A DNA stretch of 64,000 nt from Bacteroidetes bacterium 46-16 (lineage in GTDB: Bacteria > Bacteroidota > Bacteroidia > Chitinophagales > Chitinophagaceae): assembly GCA_001897835.1 (NCBI GenBank), contig MKUN01000002.1:62001-126000 (forward strand), given 5' to 3'. The position numbers were made by a program, and so were the translations under genes. Shown one piece after another: positions 42,797 through 50,744 of this stretch. A model generated the notes under the pieces. The model saw only the letters and a list, made by a program, of their open reading frames with translations, ran no database searches and was not told the origin of the DNA. The stretch's first letter is position 1. Every line of letters begins with the position of its first letter.

Positions 42797-44104
42797 TTAT
42801 TGAATGGAATGTCCCCGCTTATTATACTTATAGATGCTTACCAGCCATAGGCAGGTGCCGAAGCATAAAAGGAAAACGATATGCTGTACTATATCTGCAA
42901 AGCTGCCATTTCTCAGGATCAGTTCATGAACACCATCGAGCGCCCAATGCAATGGCGATAACAGGGCCACTTTTTGCATTGCGGGTGAGAGTAGTTCTAT
43001 AGGAACCCATATACCACCCATGGCCGAAAAGATAACGATGGAGATGGCACCAAAGGGCAGGGCCTGGTTGGTGGTCTTAAATATGGTACCAACAAAATAC
43101 CCATAGGAAGTGGCTGCAAAACCAATAGCAAAAGCCATAGGTATAAGGGCCATCGGGTGAAGACCAAGATGAAGTGCCGGTAATTGTATCAGCGGCATCA
43201 CCCATATACCGATACTGCACATTACAGCAAACTGTACTACGCACACCATGGTATAAAATAATATTTTACCCAAAGCCACCGAAATATGGGCCCTGGGTAT
43301 CAGCTCTATCCTCAGGGCACTGCCTTCCTCGCGCTCACGTATGATGTGGCCGCCTATCGGCACCACGATGAAGAAAATACCGAATATGGCCCATGCAGGC
43401 ACATTATGCTGCACCGAGTTCATATGATGAGTATATGCCCCTTTATCATTCAGTGCCTCTTCTTTCAGCCCTACACCGTCAAAGACCTTTGCCATACTTT
43501 CATCATCGGTAGTACTGCTGTCTTCATTGCTCATCCGGCTTAGTTTCGATACTCGTTTTACCAGCTCATTGCTGCAGGCATAGGTGATGTACTTGTCCAG
43601 GGCATAATTGATGGATGTGCGGAATGTGGGTTTGGACACTGGGTCGAAGTACATACGGATGTAAGCGTCGTTCCTATGCTCACGCACGGGCAGGGTACTA
43701 CCCAAGCCTAGCTTTTTCGACAGGTTATTGGCAATGGTGTTGGCAGAGTTTACCACTTCGGCCGTTGCACCCTTAGGTATCACGATACCTACTTTATATT
43801 TCCCTTGCATCAGCAGTGTTTTAAGCTTTTGATCGCTTAAAGGCTGCCCGTCAATACTGTCTATTACGTGGAAGTTTTTGCTCTGCTTCAAGCCGTCTTT
43901 TATCTGCCCGGCAAGGCTGCCGTGATCGTTGTCGGCCAGCAGCAGGTCGAAGCGCAGCTCCTGGTAGTCCCGGAAGGGGGCATCCTGCACCAGCGCCATT
44001 ACAATAATAAGAATGGCAGGCATGATGAACAGCAGCAGCAACCCGGCCAGGTCGCGGCGGAATAATATCCATTCTTTTATTATTGTTGCAAGTGTTTTGC
44101 GCAT
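42797..44104 (-). CDS. ABC-2 type transporter permease
   Basis: 435 residues: N-terminal membrane helix (LLLLFIMPAILIIVMALV), a ~200-residue extracytoplasmic domain, then five helices at the C-terminus with the EREEGSALRIELIP coupling segment (~260-275). Matches the DrrB/YhgE-like ABC-2 permease group. With the ATPase encoded 7 bp upstream it exports an unknown compound or protein. Downstream of tryptophan dioxygenase in the same operon. Confidence 0.9.
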   Translation of the reverse strand: MRKTLATIIKEWILFRRDLAGLLLLFIMPAILIIVMALVQDAPFRDYQELRFDLLLADNDHGSLAGQIKDGLKQSKNFHVIDSIDGQPLSDQKLKTLLMQGKYKVGIVIPKGATAEVVNSANTIANNLSKKLGLGSTLPVREHRNDAYIRMYFDPVSKPTFRTSINYALDKYITYACSNELVKRVSKLSRMSNEDSSTTDDESMAKVFDGVGLKEEALNDKGAYTHHMNSVQHNVPAWAIFGIFFIVVPIGGHIIREREEGSALRIELIPRAHISVALGKILFYTMVCVVQFAVMCSIGIWVMPLIQLPALHLGLHPMALIPMAFAIGFAATSYGYFVGTIFKTTNQALPFGAISIVIFSAMGGIWVPIELLSPAMQKVALLSPLHWALDGVHELILRNGSFADIVQHIVFLLCFGTCLWLVSIYKYNKRGHSIQ

Positions 44105-44111
44105 AACTTCT

Positions 44112-44858
44112 TTAGTCCCTTACCGAATGGCCTGTATAATGCAGAAATACATCCTCCAGCCTGCTGCAGCCGGCAGTCTGTGCCACCAGTTCTTTAGGGC
44201 TGCCGTTTACAATAAATTTACCTTCATCTATGATCACTACCTCATCGCATAGCTGCTCCGCCTCTTCAAGCAGGTGCGAGGTATAAAGGATCGTATTACC
44301 ACGCTTATGATATTCGTCGAGAAAGCTCATTATCATCGCCCTCGACTGCACATCTACCCCGGCAGTAGGCTCATCGAGTACCAGCAGTTGAGGCTCATGC
44401 AGCAGCGAGGCTATGATATTGGCCCTGCGCTTCATACCACCGCTATACCTGCCCACGCGTTTATCAGCATGCTTTTCCAGGCCCAGCCGTTCCAGCAGGT
44501 TTTGGGCCCGCTCTTTTACAATATTATCCTGCAGGCCATAAAGCCTGCCTATATACATAAAGTTTTCCCATGCGCTCATGTTATAGAACAGGGCTATCTG
44601 CTGAGGCACTACTCCTGTCATCCGGCGGATGGCCAGCGTATCCCTGCTGCAATCCATGTCATATATCCGGGCACTGCCGCTATCGGCATCCACCAGCCCG
44701 CACAGTATATTGATGCAGGTGGTCTTACCTGCACCATTGGGGCCCAGCAGTCCCATTACCTGGTTCTTCTTCACACTAAGGCTTAGCCCATCCAGCGCAG
44801 GGTTCCATGCGCCTTTGTACTGTTTATGTAATCCGTCTATCTCTATGGCAAAAGGCAT
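44112..44858 (-). CDS. ABC transporter ATP-binding protein (DrrA-like)
   Basis: 248 residues from the ATG at 44858 (MPFAIEIDGLHKQYKG); a longer frame runs back into the tryptophan dioxygenase gene and is not coding. Walker A LLGPNGAGKTTCINIL, Q-loop VPQQIALF, signature VGRYSGGMKRRANI, Walker B LLVLDEPTAGVD and H-loop YTSHLLEEAEQ are complete. Powers the ABC-2 permease encoded next. Confidence 0.94.
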   Translation of the reverse strand: MPFAIEIDGLHKQYKGAWNPALDGLSLSVKKNQVMGLLGPNGAGKTTCINILCGLVDADSGSARIYDMDCSRDTLAIRRMTGVVPQQIALFYNMSAWENFMYIGRLYGLQDNIVKERAQNLLERLGLEKHADKRVGRYSGGMKRRANIIASLLHEPQLLVLDEPTAGVDVQSRAMIMSFLDEYHKRGNTILYTSHLLEEAEQLCDEVVIIDEGKFIVNGSPKELVAQTAGCSRLEDVFLHYTGHSVRD

Positions 44859-44874
44859 CGGGGATACTGGTAAT

Positions 44875-45906
44875 TTAATGATAGCCCAGGCTTTTGATGA
44901 GTGTATCAGGTAGTTTGGGCAATAAATGTCGTGGCAGCAGGAACGAGGTAAGCTCTGCCAGCTCTTTGAATATATAGTGGCTGTCGGCCGCGGCTCGCAG
45001 GTAGTCGGCACCGCTGCTGCCCCCTGTGCCCACACGCTTGCCTATGGTACGCTGCACCATATGTATATGCCGGTGCCGCCACATCGAGAGCAACTCATCT
45101 ATTTCCAGCAGGGTATCCAGCAGTTCATAAGGCAGGTGCAGCATAGGATAGTCGCGGTACAGCATGATGAAGAGGGCATTCCTGTTGGCGTCGGGGCTGA
45201 AGCGCCGCTCGGCAGGGTAGCTGCCATCGTTCATGAACAGCAGGTCGAAGGTTTCCAGGTTGCTGCGCTCCGCATCCTGCAGGCTCTCTTCATAAGCTTT
45301 GCGGTAGGTAGCCCAGAAGTTGGCCCCTTCAGCTTCGTGCCAGTACGAAGGGTCTTTTATAAAAGGCATACGTTCCAGCCACCTGTTGATGAGCACCAGG
45401 AGCGATTCTTCGCTTTCCGCCTTCTTCACCAGCGCTACATCTGCCTCGTTAAGCTGCGTCAGGTAATAGTTCTTTGCATGTCGTTGTTCAAAGGCAAGGC
45501 CCAGTGTAGCCTCGATCATCTTGAACTGTATGCTCTGGAAACCCGATGCCGGCCGCAACAGGTCGCGAAAGTCGAGAAAATCGAGCGGGGTCATCGTCTC
45601 CAGTACCGCCATCTGGCCCACGGCCACTTCCAGTATGCGGCTCACGCGCTCCAGGCGGTGCACCGTATTATATATGTCGGGGGTATTGTTATGTATATTG
45701 GGCTGCTTAAAGATACCGCGCACCACTTCCAGTTCATGCAGTATCTGCTTGAACCATAGCTCGTAGGCCTGGTGTATGATGATGAACAGCATCTCATCAT
45801 CGGCCCTGATGCCCTCTTTATTGCTCTCGGGCTCCTGGGCATTCAATATTTTATCAAGCTGAAGGTATTCCGAATAATAGACCGGTTTCCGTTCTTTCTT
45901 TTCCAT
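44875..45906 (-). CDS. kynA: Tryptophan 2,3-dioxygenase family protein
   Basis: 343 residues. Haem-dioxygenase motifs: MLFIIIHQAYELWFKQILHE with the distal His, LLRPASGFQSIQFKMIE, and WRHRHIHMVQRTIGKRVGTG with the proximal His and GTGGSSGADYL substrate loop. It opens the tryptophan indole ring to N-formylkynurenine. Longer than proteobacterial TDO, as usual in Bacteroidota. No kynureninase or formamidase is in the window. The ABC exporter genes follow 16 bp later; a link to kynurenine export is possible but speculative. Confidence 0.92.
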   Translation of the reverse strand: MEKKERKPVYYSEYLQLDKILNAQEPESNKEGIRADDEMLFIIIHQAYELWFKQILHELEVVRGIFKQPNIHNNTPDIYNTVHRLERVSRILEVAVGQMAVLETMTPLDFLDFRDLLRPASGFQSIQFKMIEATLGLAFEQRHAKNYYLTQLNEADVALVKKAESEESLLVLINRWLERMPFIKDPSYWHEAEGANFWATYRKAYEESLQDAERSNLETFDLLFMNDGSYPAERRFSPDANRNALFIMLYRDYPMLHLPYELLDTLLEIDELLSMWRHRHIHMVQRTIGKRVGTGGSSGADYLRAAADSHYIFKELAELTSFLLPRHLLPKLPDTLIKSLGYH

Positions 45907-45961
45907 ATGGGGGCTGAAATTACTAAATGTTACAGGGCAAGTGAAATGATCAATATCATAC

Positions 45962-46714
45962 TCACTTAACTATCCTGCCAATGCGCATAAAAATAGGGAA
46001 TATAACTTCTTTTAGCTCATTGCTTTTCCAATGTTTTTCCAGTTGCTCAGCTATGAGGTCCACCGGGCTGTGGCCATGCTTAGCCTTAAAATGTCCTGCG
46101 CTCGACCATGTATTCAAATAACCCTTCAATTGTTCCGCTGTCCACCTTACCCTGTTGTAGCAAACCGGCGCCTCCAACTCTTCGAAAGGGAAGGGTATTG
46201 TTTGGTAGCGCTCGTCCACATACTTACGCTCTTTATCCCAGTAGAGCCCCAATATGTCCACATAGATATTGTTCACTATCTCGTCGATGGGGCCATTGTC
46301 CACCTGTAGCAGTATATAGGTCCAGGCTGCTATTATGGCCCCGTCTTTGGCCACACGCTGCACCTCGTTGTAGAAGGGCCCGAAATCGAACCAGTGTATG
46401 GCCTGTGCCACGGTAATAAGGTCCACGCTGTCCGCGGGCAGGCTGGTTTGCTCGGCACGCTCCAGTTTGTATATGATATTCGGTGCCTGCACGGCATTGT
46501 CCAATTGTTTTTGGCTGATGTCGGTGGCATATACCGTCTTGAAATGCCCGGCCAGCACTATAGCTACCTGCCCGTTGCCCGTGCCGCAGTCCCAGGCCAT
46601 ATCGAAGCCCTTCACGAGGCCCAGCAAATGGTCATATAATTCCTGGGGGGTATTGGGCCGGTATTGGGCATATCCTGCTGCCTGCTGCGAGAAGATATCT
46701 TTAACATTGTTCAT
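45962..46714 (-). CDS. Class I SAM-dependent methyltransferase
   Basis: 250 residues from the ATG at 46714 (MNNVKDIFSQQAAGYAQYRP), the typical start of Methyltransf_11/25 proteins. Motif I AWDCGTGNGQVAIVLA, acidic strand-2 end ATDISQKQLD, motif II DLITVAQAIHWFD. Related to yeast TMT1/UbiE-like small-molecule methyltransferases. Substrate not predictable. Single gene with a divergent DUF4375 neighbour. Confidence 0.88.
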   Translation of the reverse strand: MNNVKDIFSQQAAGYAQYRPNTPQELYDHLLGLVKGFDMAWDCGTGNGQVAIVLAGHFKTVYATDISQKQLDNAVQAPNIIYKLERAEQTSLPADSVDLITVAQAIHWFDFGPFYNEVQRVAKDGAIIAAWTYILLQVDNGPIDEIVNNIYVDILGLYWDKERKYVDERYQTIPFPFEELEAPVCYNRVRWTAEQLKGYLNTWSSAGHFKAKHGHSPVDLIAEQLEKHWKSNELKEVIFPIFMRIGRIVK

Positions 46715-46907
46715 CTTGATGCTATTTGCCTTTTTCAATGGTAAGATGGAACTCCCCTCAGCCAAAGAATAAAACCAACATAATGTCATATAATGTTACG
46801 GTCCTGCTAATTTCAGCTTTACCGGGTCGTTTCATTTGGCTATGCTTTTGCGCTTGCTTACATTTACAAAGCTAATCTATCCCGTGTATTAAAAAACGTA
46901 TCGCATT

Positions 46908-47417
46908 ATGGCAGTACAGTTCCTTCCGCAGATCAGCGCCGCCGCGCTCAAAGAAAAACAAGCTTCGCCCGATATCGACGACCTGTACGAACTGCTGGTA
47001 ACCCCCCTGCACGAGGAGCTCTACAAGCGCCAGACCTTCGATTTTTTCGATGAGCTTACACCCGGCCAGCAACTGCTCATATCTTACGACTATGTGCGCG
47101 CACAGGTGGAGCAAGGGGGCTTTATACAGTTGATACAGAATGGCTACATTGGCCTGCTGCCCTCCATGCCTGCATGGCTGCAGGTAGTGGGCGCCCACGA
47201 GATGGCGCAACTGCTCGATAATGTACTGAAGATATACGTGCAGCACCGCGATATACTGGGCAAAGAGCGCACCGTGGAAGAGTTTGCCCTGCTGTATAAC
47301 GAGTTCAAAGAGCTGGAACAATCCGATGCCGATTTTATGCGCCTCAACGAGCCTACCGTAAAGCTCATTACCGGCTACGCCATGCATCACCCGGAGGAGT
47401 TTGCCGAAGTGATATAA
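46908..47417 (+). CDS. DMP19/DUF4375-like protein
   Basis: 169 residues, soluble, all-helical by eye. The middle section TPGQQLLISYDYVRAQVEQG followed by GGFIQLIQNGYIGLLPSMP and WLQVVGAHEMAQLLDNVLKI matches the DUF4375/DMP19 pattern (a DNA-mimic protein family in Neisseria, also widespread with unknown role). Function not assignable here. A TACATTTA sequence lies ~45 bp upstream. Confidence 0.75.
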   Translation: MAVQFLPQISAAALKEKQASPDIDDLYELLVTPLHEELYKRQTFDFFDELTPGQQLLISYDYVRAQVEQGGFIQLIQNGYIGLLPSMPAWLQVVGAHEMAQLLDNVLKIYVQHRDILGKERTVEEFALLYNEFKELEQSDADFMRLNEPTVKLITGYAMHHPEEFAEVI

Positions 47418-47426
47418 CATTAAGCT

Positions 47427-47465
47427 CCCCTCTTTAGTTGGCTGGCGCGCGGCAACAAAGAGGGG
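47427..47465. repeat. REP-like hairpin CCCCTCTTT/AAAGAGGGG
   Basis: Perfect 9-bp stem around a loop that itself pairs GTTG with CAAC; begins 10 bp after the DUF4375 stop. May also terminate that transcript. Confidence 0.55.
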
Positions 47466-47520
47466 TGGATTGAGCCAGACAAAAAATGTATTTCCTATAA
47501 ATGGCACAAGACGGGGTGAT

Positions 47521-47592
47521 TAATTTACTCGTTGAGTCTCTTTTTAATTTACTCGTTGTGTCTCTTTTTAATTTACTCGTTGTGTCTCTCCC
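47521..47592 (+). repeat. 24-bp tandem repeat, three units
   Basis: Three adjacent 24-bp units starting TAATTTACTCGTTG at 47521, 47545 and 47569; units differ by one base and by the last bases of the third. In one frame each unit reads NLLVxSLF, but the short frame containing it runs into a REP-like element and is not considered a gene. Confidence 0.85.
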
Positions 47593-47617
47593 TTCAGAGG
47601 ACACGACGACATCAGGG

Positions 47618-47711
47618 CCCGTTGCTCCTGATGTTCCGTCAGGGCATCAGGTGCTATCAATAAAACGCCCTTTTGCAAAAGCCTGCCCCGATTATTTCGG
47701 GGGGTATTCAA
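47618..47711 (-). repeat. REP-like double-hairpin element, copy B (minus orientation)
   Basis: Read on the minus strand: TTGAATACC, an extra hairpin CCCCGA/TCGGGG, hairpin 1 CTTTT/AAAAG, linker GTTTTATTGATA, hairpin 2 GCACCTGATG/CATCAGGAGC, end AACGGG. Sits 30 bp from the end of the RAYT gene, opposite in orientation to copy C on the other side. Confidence 0.8.
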
Positions 47712-47740
47712 AACTATAACGCCGGGCAAAAGAACGCAGC

Positions 47741-48271
47741 TTAATAGTAATACGACAGATCCAGCAATCCCTTCATGCCATAAAAATCCCTTGCGCTGCT
47801 ATAGATATATGCCTCCTCCCGGTCACATATCCCCGCCCGAAACGGGTTGTCATGTATATACTTAAGCTTCTGCTCATAGAAAAGGCGCGAGTGTATATGC
47901 TCCGGGTGATTGCCCGGCTGCCAGAATGTGATATCTTCATGTGGCTTTAGCAGCCATAGCAGCCAGTTCTTGCGGCTTTCGTGTTTGTTGTTCGCTATCG
48001 CCTCAACCACTTTTGATGCAGTATATTTTTTGAAGTCGCGCAGCGTATCGCTTAGCTCGTTATCGCCGGTGCAGGCCGCTATCATGTGCAGGTGGTTGCT
48101 CATGATCACCCAGCCATACTTCAGCAAGCCTTTTTCCTGTTGGCAATATTTCAGGCTATCTATTATGATATCCGCATACTCCCTGCGGCTGAATACATCC
48201 ACCCATTGTGTTACGGTAGCCGTAATAAAATACAAACCCTGCTGGTCATCGATACGGTAGGAAAAACCCAT
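47741..48271 (-). CDS. REP-associated tyrosine transposase (RAYT, Y1/IS200-like)
   Basis: 176 residues of the Y1_Tnp fold: N-terminal strand GLYFITATVTQWVDVFSR, the metal-binding HUH pair in VIMSNHLHMIA, and the C-terminal catalytic helix with Tyr (KLKYIHDNPFRAG and neighbouring residues). RAYTs are single-copy relatives of IS200/IS605 TnpA that nick and copy REP hairpins. It is flanked within 30 and 120 bp by oppositely oriented copies of the double-hairpin repeat found four times in the window, which strongly suggests that these are its REP substrates. No terminal inverted repeats of a classical insertion sequence are visible. Confidence 0.93.
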   Translation of the reverse strand: MGFSYRIDDQQGLYFITATVTQWVDVFSRREYADIIIDSLKYCQQEKGLLKYGWVIMSNHLHMIAACTGDNELSDTLRDFKKYTASKVVEAIANNKHESRKNWLLWLLKPHEDITFWQPGNHPEHIHSRLFYEQKLKYIHDNPFRAGICDREEAYIYSSARDFYGMKGLLDLSYYY

Positions 48272-48368
48272 AGCAATTTTTTGTTTAAATTAACTATATT
48301 TGATATTAAATAGTGAATGTACTGCCCGGAGCGGGAACTTGCAATGGTAACGCTATTAAGCTATTGTA

Positions 48369-49043
48369 TTGAATACTGAACTACATACCGATGAATACCT
48401 TCAGAGAAGGGGCTTTATCAGTACCACCGGATGCCGCAAGCGAACATCCGGAGGAACTAGTTCTGGATGTGTACCCAGCCAATATAATACAATAGCCAAT
48501 GGCTACCAAAACAATATAACGAACTGTTCACTATATAACAACGTAACGAACGGCAGGGCGAACCTCATAAGTGGCTACGACAATATTGCTGCTGCCAACT
48601 ATGCCAATATGTATAACAGCATAGGCAATGGCTACAATAACTTTATAACAGGCAACAGCTACCATAATACCATTGGCGGCGGGCTGAATAACTATATCTT
48701 CAGAACGGCTACGCTGCTTACCGGCAATGTTATAGGTGGCGGCGGTGCTAACTGTATCACAAGCAGCTATTCTGTCATAAGTGGTGGCTGCAACAACTCC
48801 ATCTCCGGTGCTTACTCCGCTATACTCGGTGGTAGTGGCAATACAGACAGCGGCTATAATTATGTCGGGATTTTTGGCTGTAATATCGCTGCTACATGCC
48901 CTGGTTTTTTCTATGTTAATGACTTGGTCACTTGTAGCATTCCAGCAGGGAATCCTGCGACATGCGCACCACCAGGCACTGTACCTCCTGGTGGTTTATA
49001 TTTCGTATGTATTGGAGCATATAAACAAGTTTGGGTTGCATAA
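48369..49043 (+). pseudogene. 5'-truncated degenerate-repeat protein fused to a REP-like element
   Basis: The frame opens only at a TTG and its first ~35 codons are simply the translation of REP-like copy C. After that come about nine imperfect ~16-residue repeats (NTIANGYQNNI, NSIGNGYNNFITG, HNTIGGGLNNYIF, SVISGGCNNSISG), like YadA-head or tail-fibre style beta-roll repeats, and a C-terminal GGLYFVCIGAYKQVWVA. No signal peptide or proper start remains, so the 5' part was probably lost at the REP junction. Alternatively a short non-exported protein; I favour a remnant. Confidence 0.6.
48391..48458 (+). repeat. REP-like double-hairpin element, copy C
   Basis: TGAATACC; hairpin 1 CCTTC-AGA-GAAGG; linker GGCTTTATCAGTA; hairpin 2 CCACCGGATG/CATCCGGAGG with loop ccgcaagcgaa; ends GAAC. 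Located 120 bp from the 5' end of the RAYT gene. Confidence 0.8.
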
Positions 49044-49067
49044 TTTAAATTTACTGGCATTCGAAAA

Positions 49068-50427
49068 ATGAGACATTTATTTTTTATACTTTCAATTTGT
49101 TTTTTCGCCTTTTTGCAAACTGGCTATACACAAATAATCACATCAATTGCAGGCGGAGGCGCTACATTGGGAGATGGGGGACCTGCTATACTTGCTAAAA
49201 CAAGTGGACCTGCCGGAGGTTGTTTTTGATAAATTTGGTAATTATTATTTTTGGCAAAGTTTAAGTGCCCCACGAATAAGAATGATTGACACTGCTGGTA
49301 TTATTACTACTGTTGCAGGAAATGGGGTACAAGGATATTCTGGAGATAATGGGCCTGCAAATGCGGCCAAAATATATCCTCAGGAATTCGATGTTGATTC
49401 GGTAGGCAATATTTACATAGCAGATCGCTATAATAATAGAGTACGAAAAGTAGATGTGAGTACCCATATTATTACAACAATAGCTGGAAACGGAATTTTG
49501 GGTTTTTCTGGGGATGGAGGTCCGGCCCTTCAGGCCGAAATAGATCCTTTAGGAATCTGTGTAGATCGAATTGGAAATTTATATATCATCGATGGGGGAC
49601 TTAGAGTAAGAAAGATAGATACGGGAGGTACTATTAACACGATTGCTGGCAGTGGGAATGCTGGATATAGTGGTGATGGTGGGCCGGCACTTAATGCGGA
49701 TTTAATGATAAACTATGGCATTGAAATAGATACTAATAGCAATATATATCTAGCATGCGAAAGTAGAATTCGCAAAATAAATCTCAACACCGGATTAATA
49801 ACAACTATTGCAGGAAACGGAAATGTAACATATATAGGAGATGGCATGCATGCAGATTCGGCACAGTTCAGTGCCTTCAACATAGGTATAGATTTAGCAG
49901 GAAATGTATATATCGCTGATATCGGAAATGATCGTGTTTATATGGTTGGTACTGATAGCATATTCCACAAAATTGCAGGAACAGGTGTAGAAGCCTTCGG
50001 CGGAGATGGCGGTAATGCTGATACTGCAAAATTATTTAATCCTGAGGGGATTGCTGTAGATAAGTGTGGTAACGTATACATAGCAGATGATGCCAATAAT
50101 CGCATTCGCAAAGTCACTTACGATTCTACTTGCAGTTATTCCAGCCCTGTTGACACCACCGATACCACTACGGCCATACACAGTATAGCTACCGCAGGCA
50201 GTATCAGTATATACCCCAACCCGGCAAAGCAGCAGATCACGATATCGGGCGGTGGTGATGTACGGGAGGTAATGATACTCAATACCATCGGCCAGGTACT
50301 CATAGCGCAAAAGAGCTACAGCAATAAAGCAGTAATAGATGTAAGTGCACTGGGCACAGGTATCTACTTTATAAAAGTTATAGACAGCAGTGGGGCAGAA
50401 GTAGTGAAGCGGTTCTTAAAAGAATAA
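49068..50427 (+). CDS. Secreted NHL-repeat protein with T9SS domain, frameshifted near its 5' end
   Basis: The ATG at 49068 starts a signal peptide (MRHLFFILSICFFAFLQTG) and the first NHL repeat (QIITSIAGGGATLGDGGPAI) but stops at a TGA at 49230. Coding continues in another frame, from about 49147 to 50427, directly with VVFDKFGNYYFW, the expected rest of the same repeat. One missing base near 49215 (in GGAGGTTG) would join them. The remainder has about five NHL beta-propeller blades of the form ITTIAGNGxxGFSGDGGPAL...GNLYIID and ends in a Por sorting domain (SIYPNPAKQQITISG). Cell-surface or secreted beta-propeller, ligand unknown. Whether the frameshift is real or a sequencing error cannot be told. 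Confidence 0.8.
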
Positions 50428-50610
50428 GGAGGTCTTTTTACATCTTCTTTACCCCTTGTTCTCTCCCTTCAGCTCATAATGGCAAGCCGGTGATGATGCC
50501 ACGCTCAAATTTTAAAAATAACGTATTCCACCCGGAGGCTTGGCAACCTTCATTGCATACTTTGGTGCCATGGTCAATATGTTGGCAATCTTATTAATCC
50601 TTTAAATCCC

Positions 50611-50641
50611 GCCTGTCCCGATTTCTTTCGGGAGCTCAGGC
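50611..50641. terminator. Hairpin between NHL gene and ABC-F gene
   Basis: Outer stem GCCTG/CAGGC and inner stem TCCCGA/TCGGGA, followed by AATTTT. May be a terminator or a REP-like remnant; the 317-bp gap 50428-50744 shows nothing else besides the ABC-F promoter. Confidence 0.45.
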
Positions 50642-50663
50642 AATTTTCCTCCTCATTTCTTCG

Positions 50664-50671
50664 TACCTTTG
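50664..50671 (+). promoter_or_regulatory. -7 box TACCTTTG, promoter of the ABC-F gene
   Basis: TAnnTTTG match 73 bp before the ATG, implying a ~65-nt leader; no attenuator-like leader peptide seen. Confidence 0.55.
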
Positions 50672-50744
50672 CACCTCCAAAAACAGGTTAAAATAACATT
50701 TTCCTTTAATTTTTGGTTTTGACCATTAACTTTTGATATAAAGC

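Noticed and set aside
44859-45035. 59-residue N-terminal extension of the ABC ATPase
   Set aside because: Runs antiphase through the end of the tryptophan dioxygenase gene; the ATPase domain starts at the ATG at 44858.
47501-47719. Possible 72-residue protein with NLLVxSLF repeats
   Set aside because: It is only the translation of the 24-bp tandem repeat and REP-like copy B.
47618-48458. CRISPR array around 47.5-48.5 kb
   Set aside because: Repeats are few, inverted or directly adjacent without spacers, and fit REP/tandem repeat structure instead.
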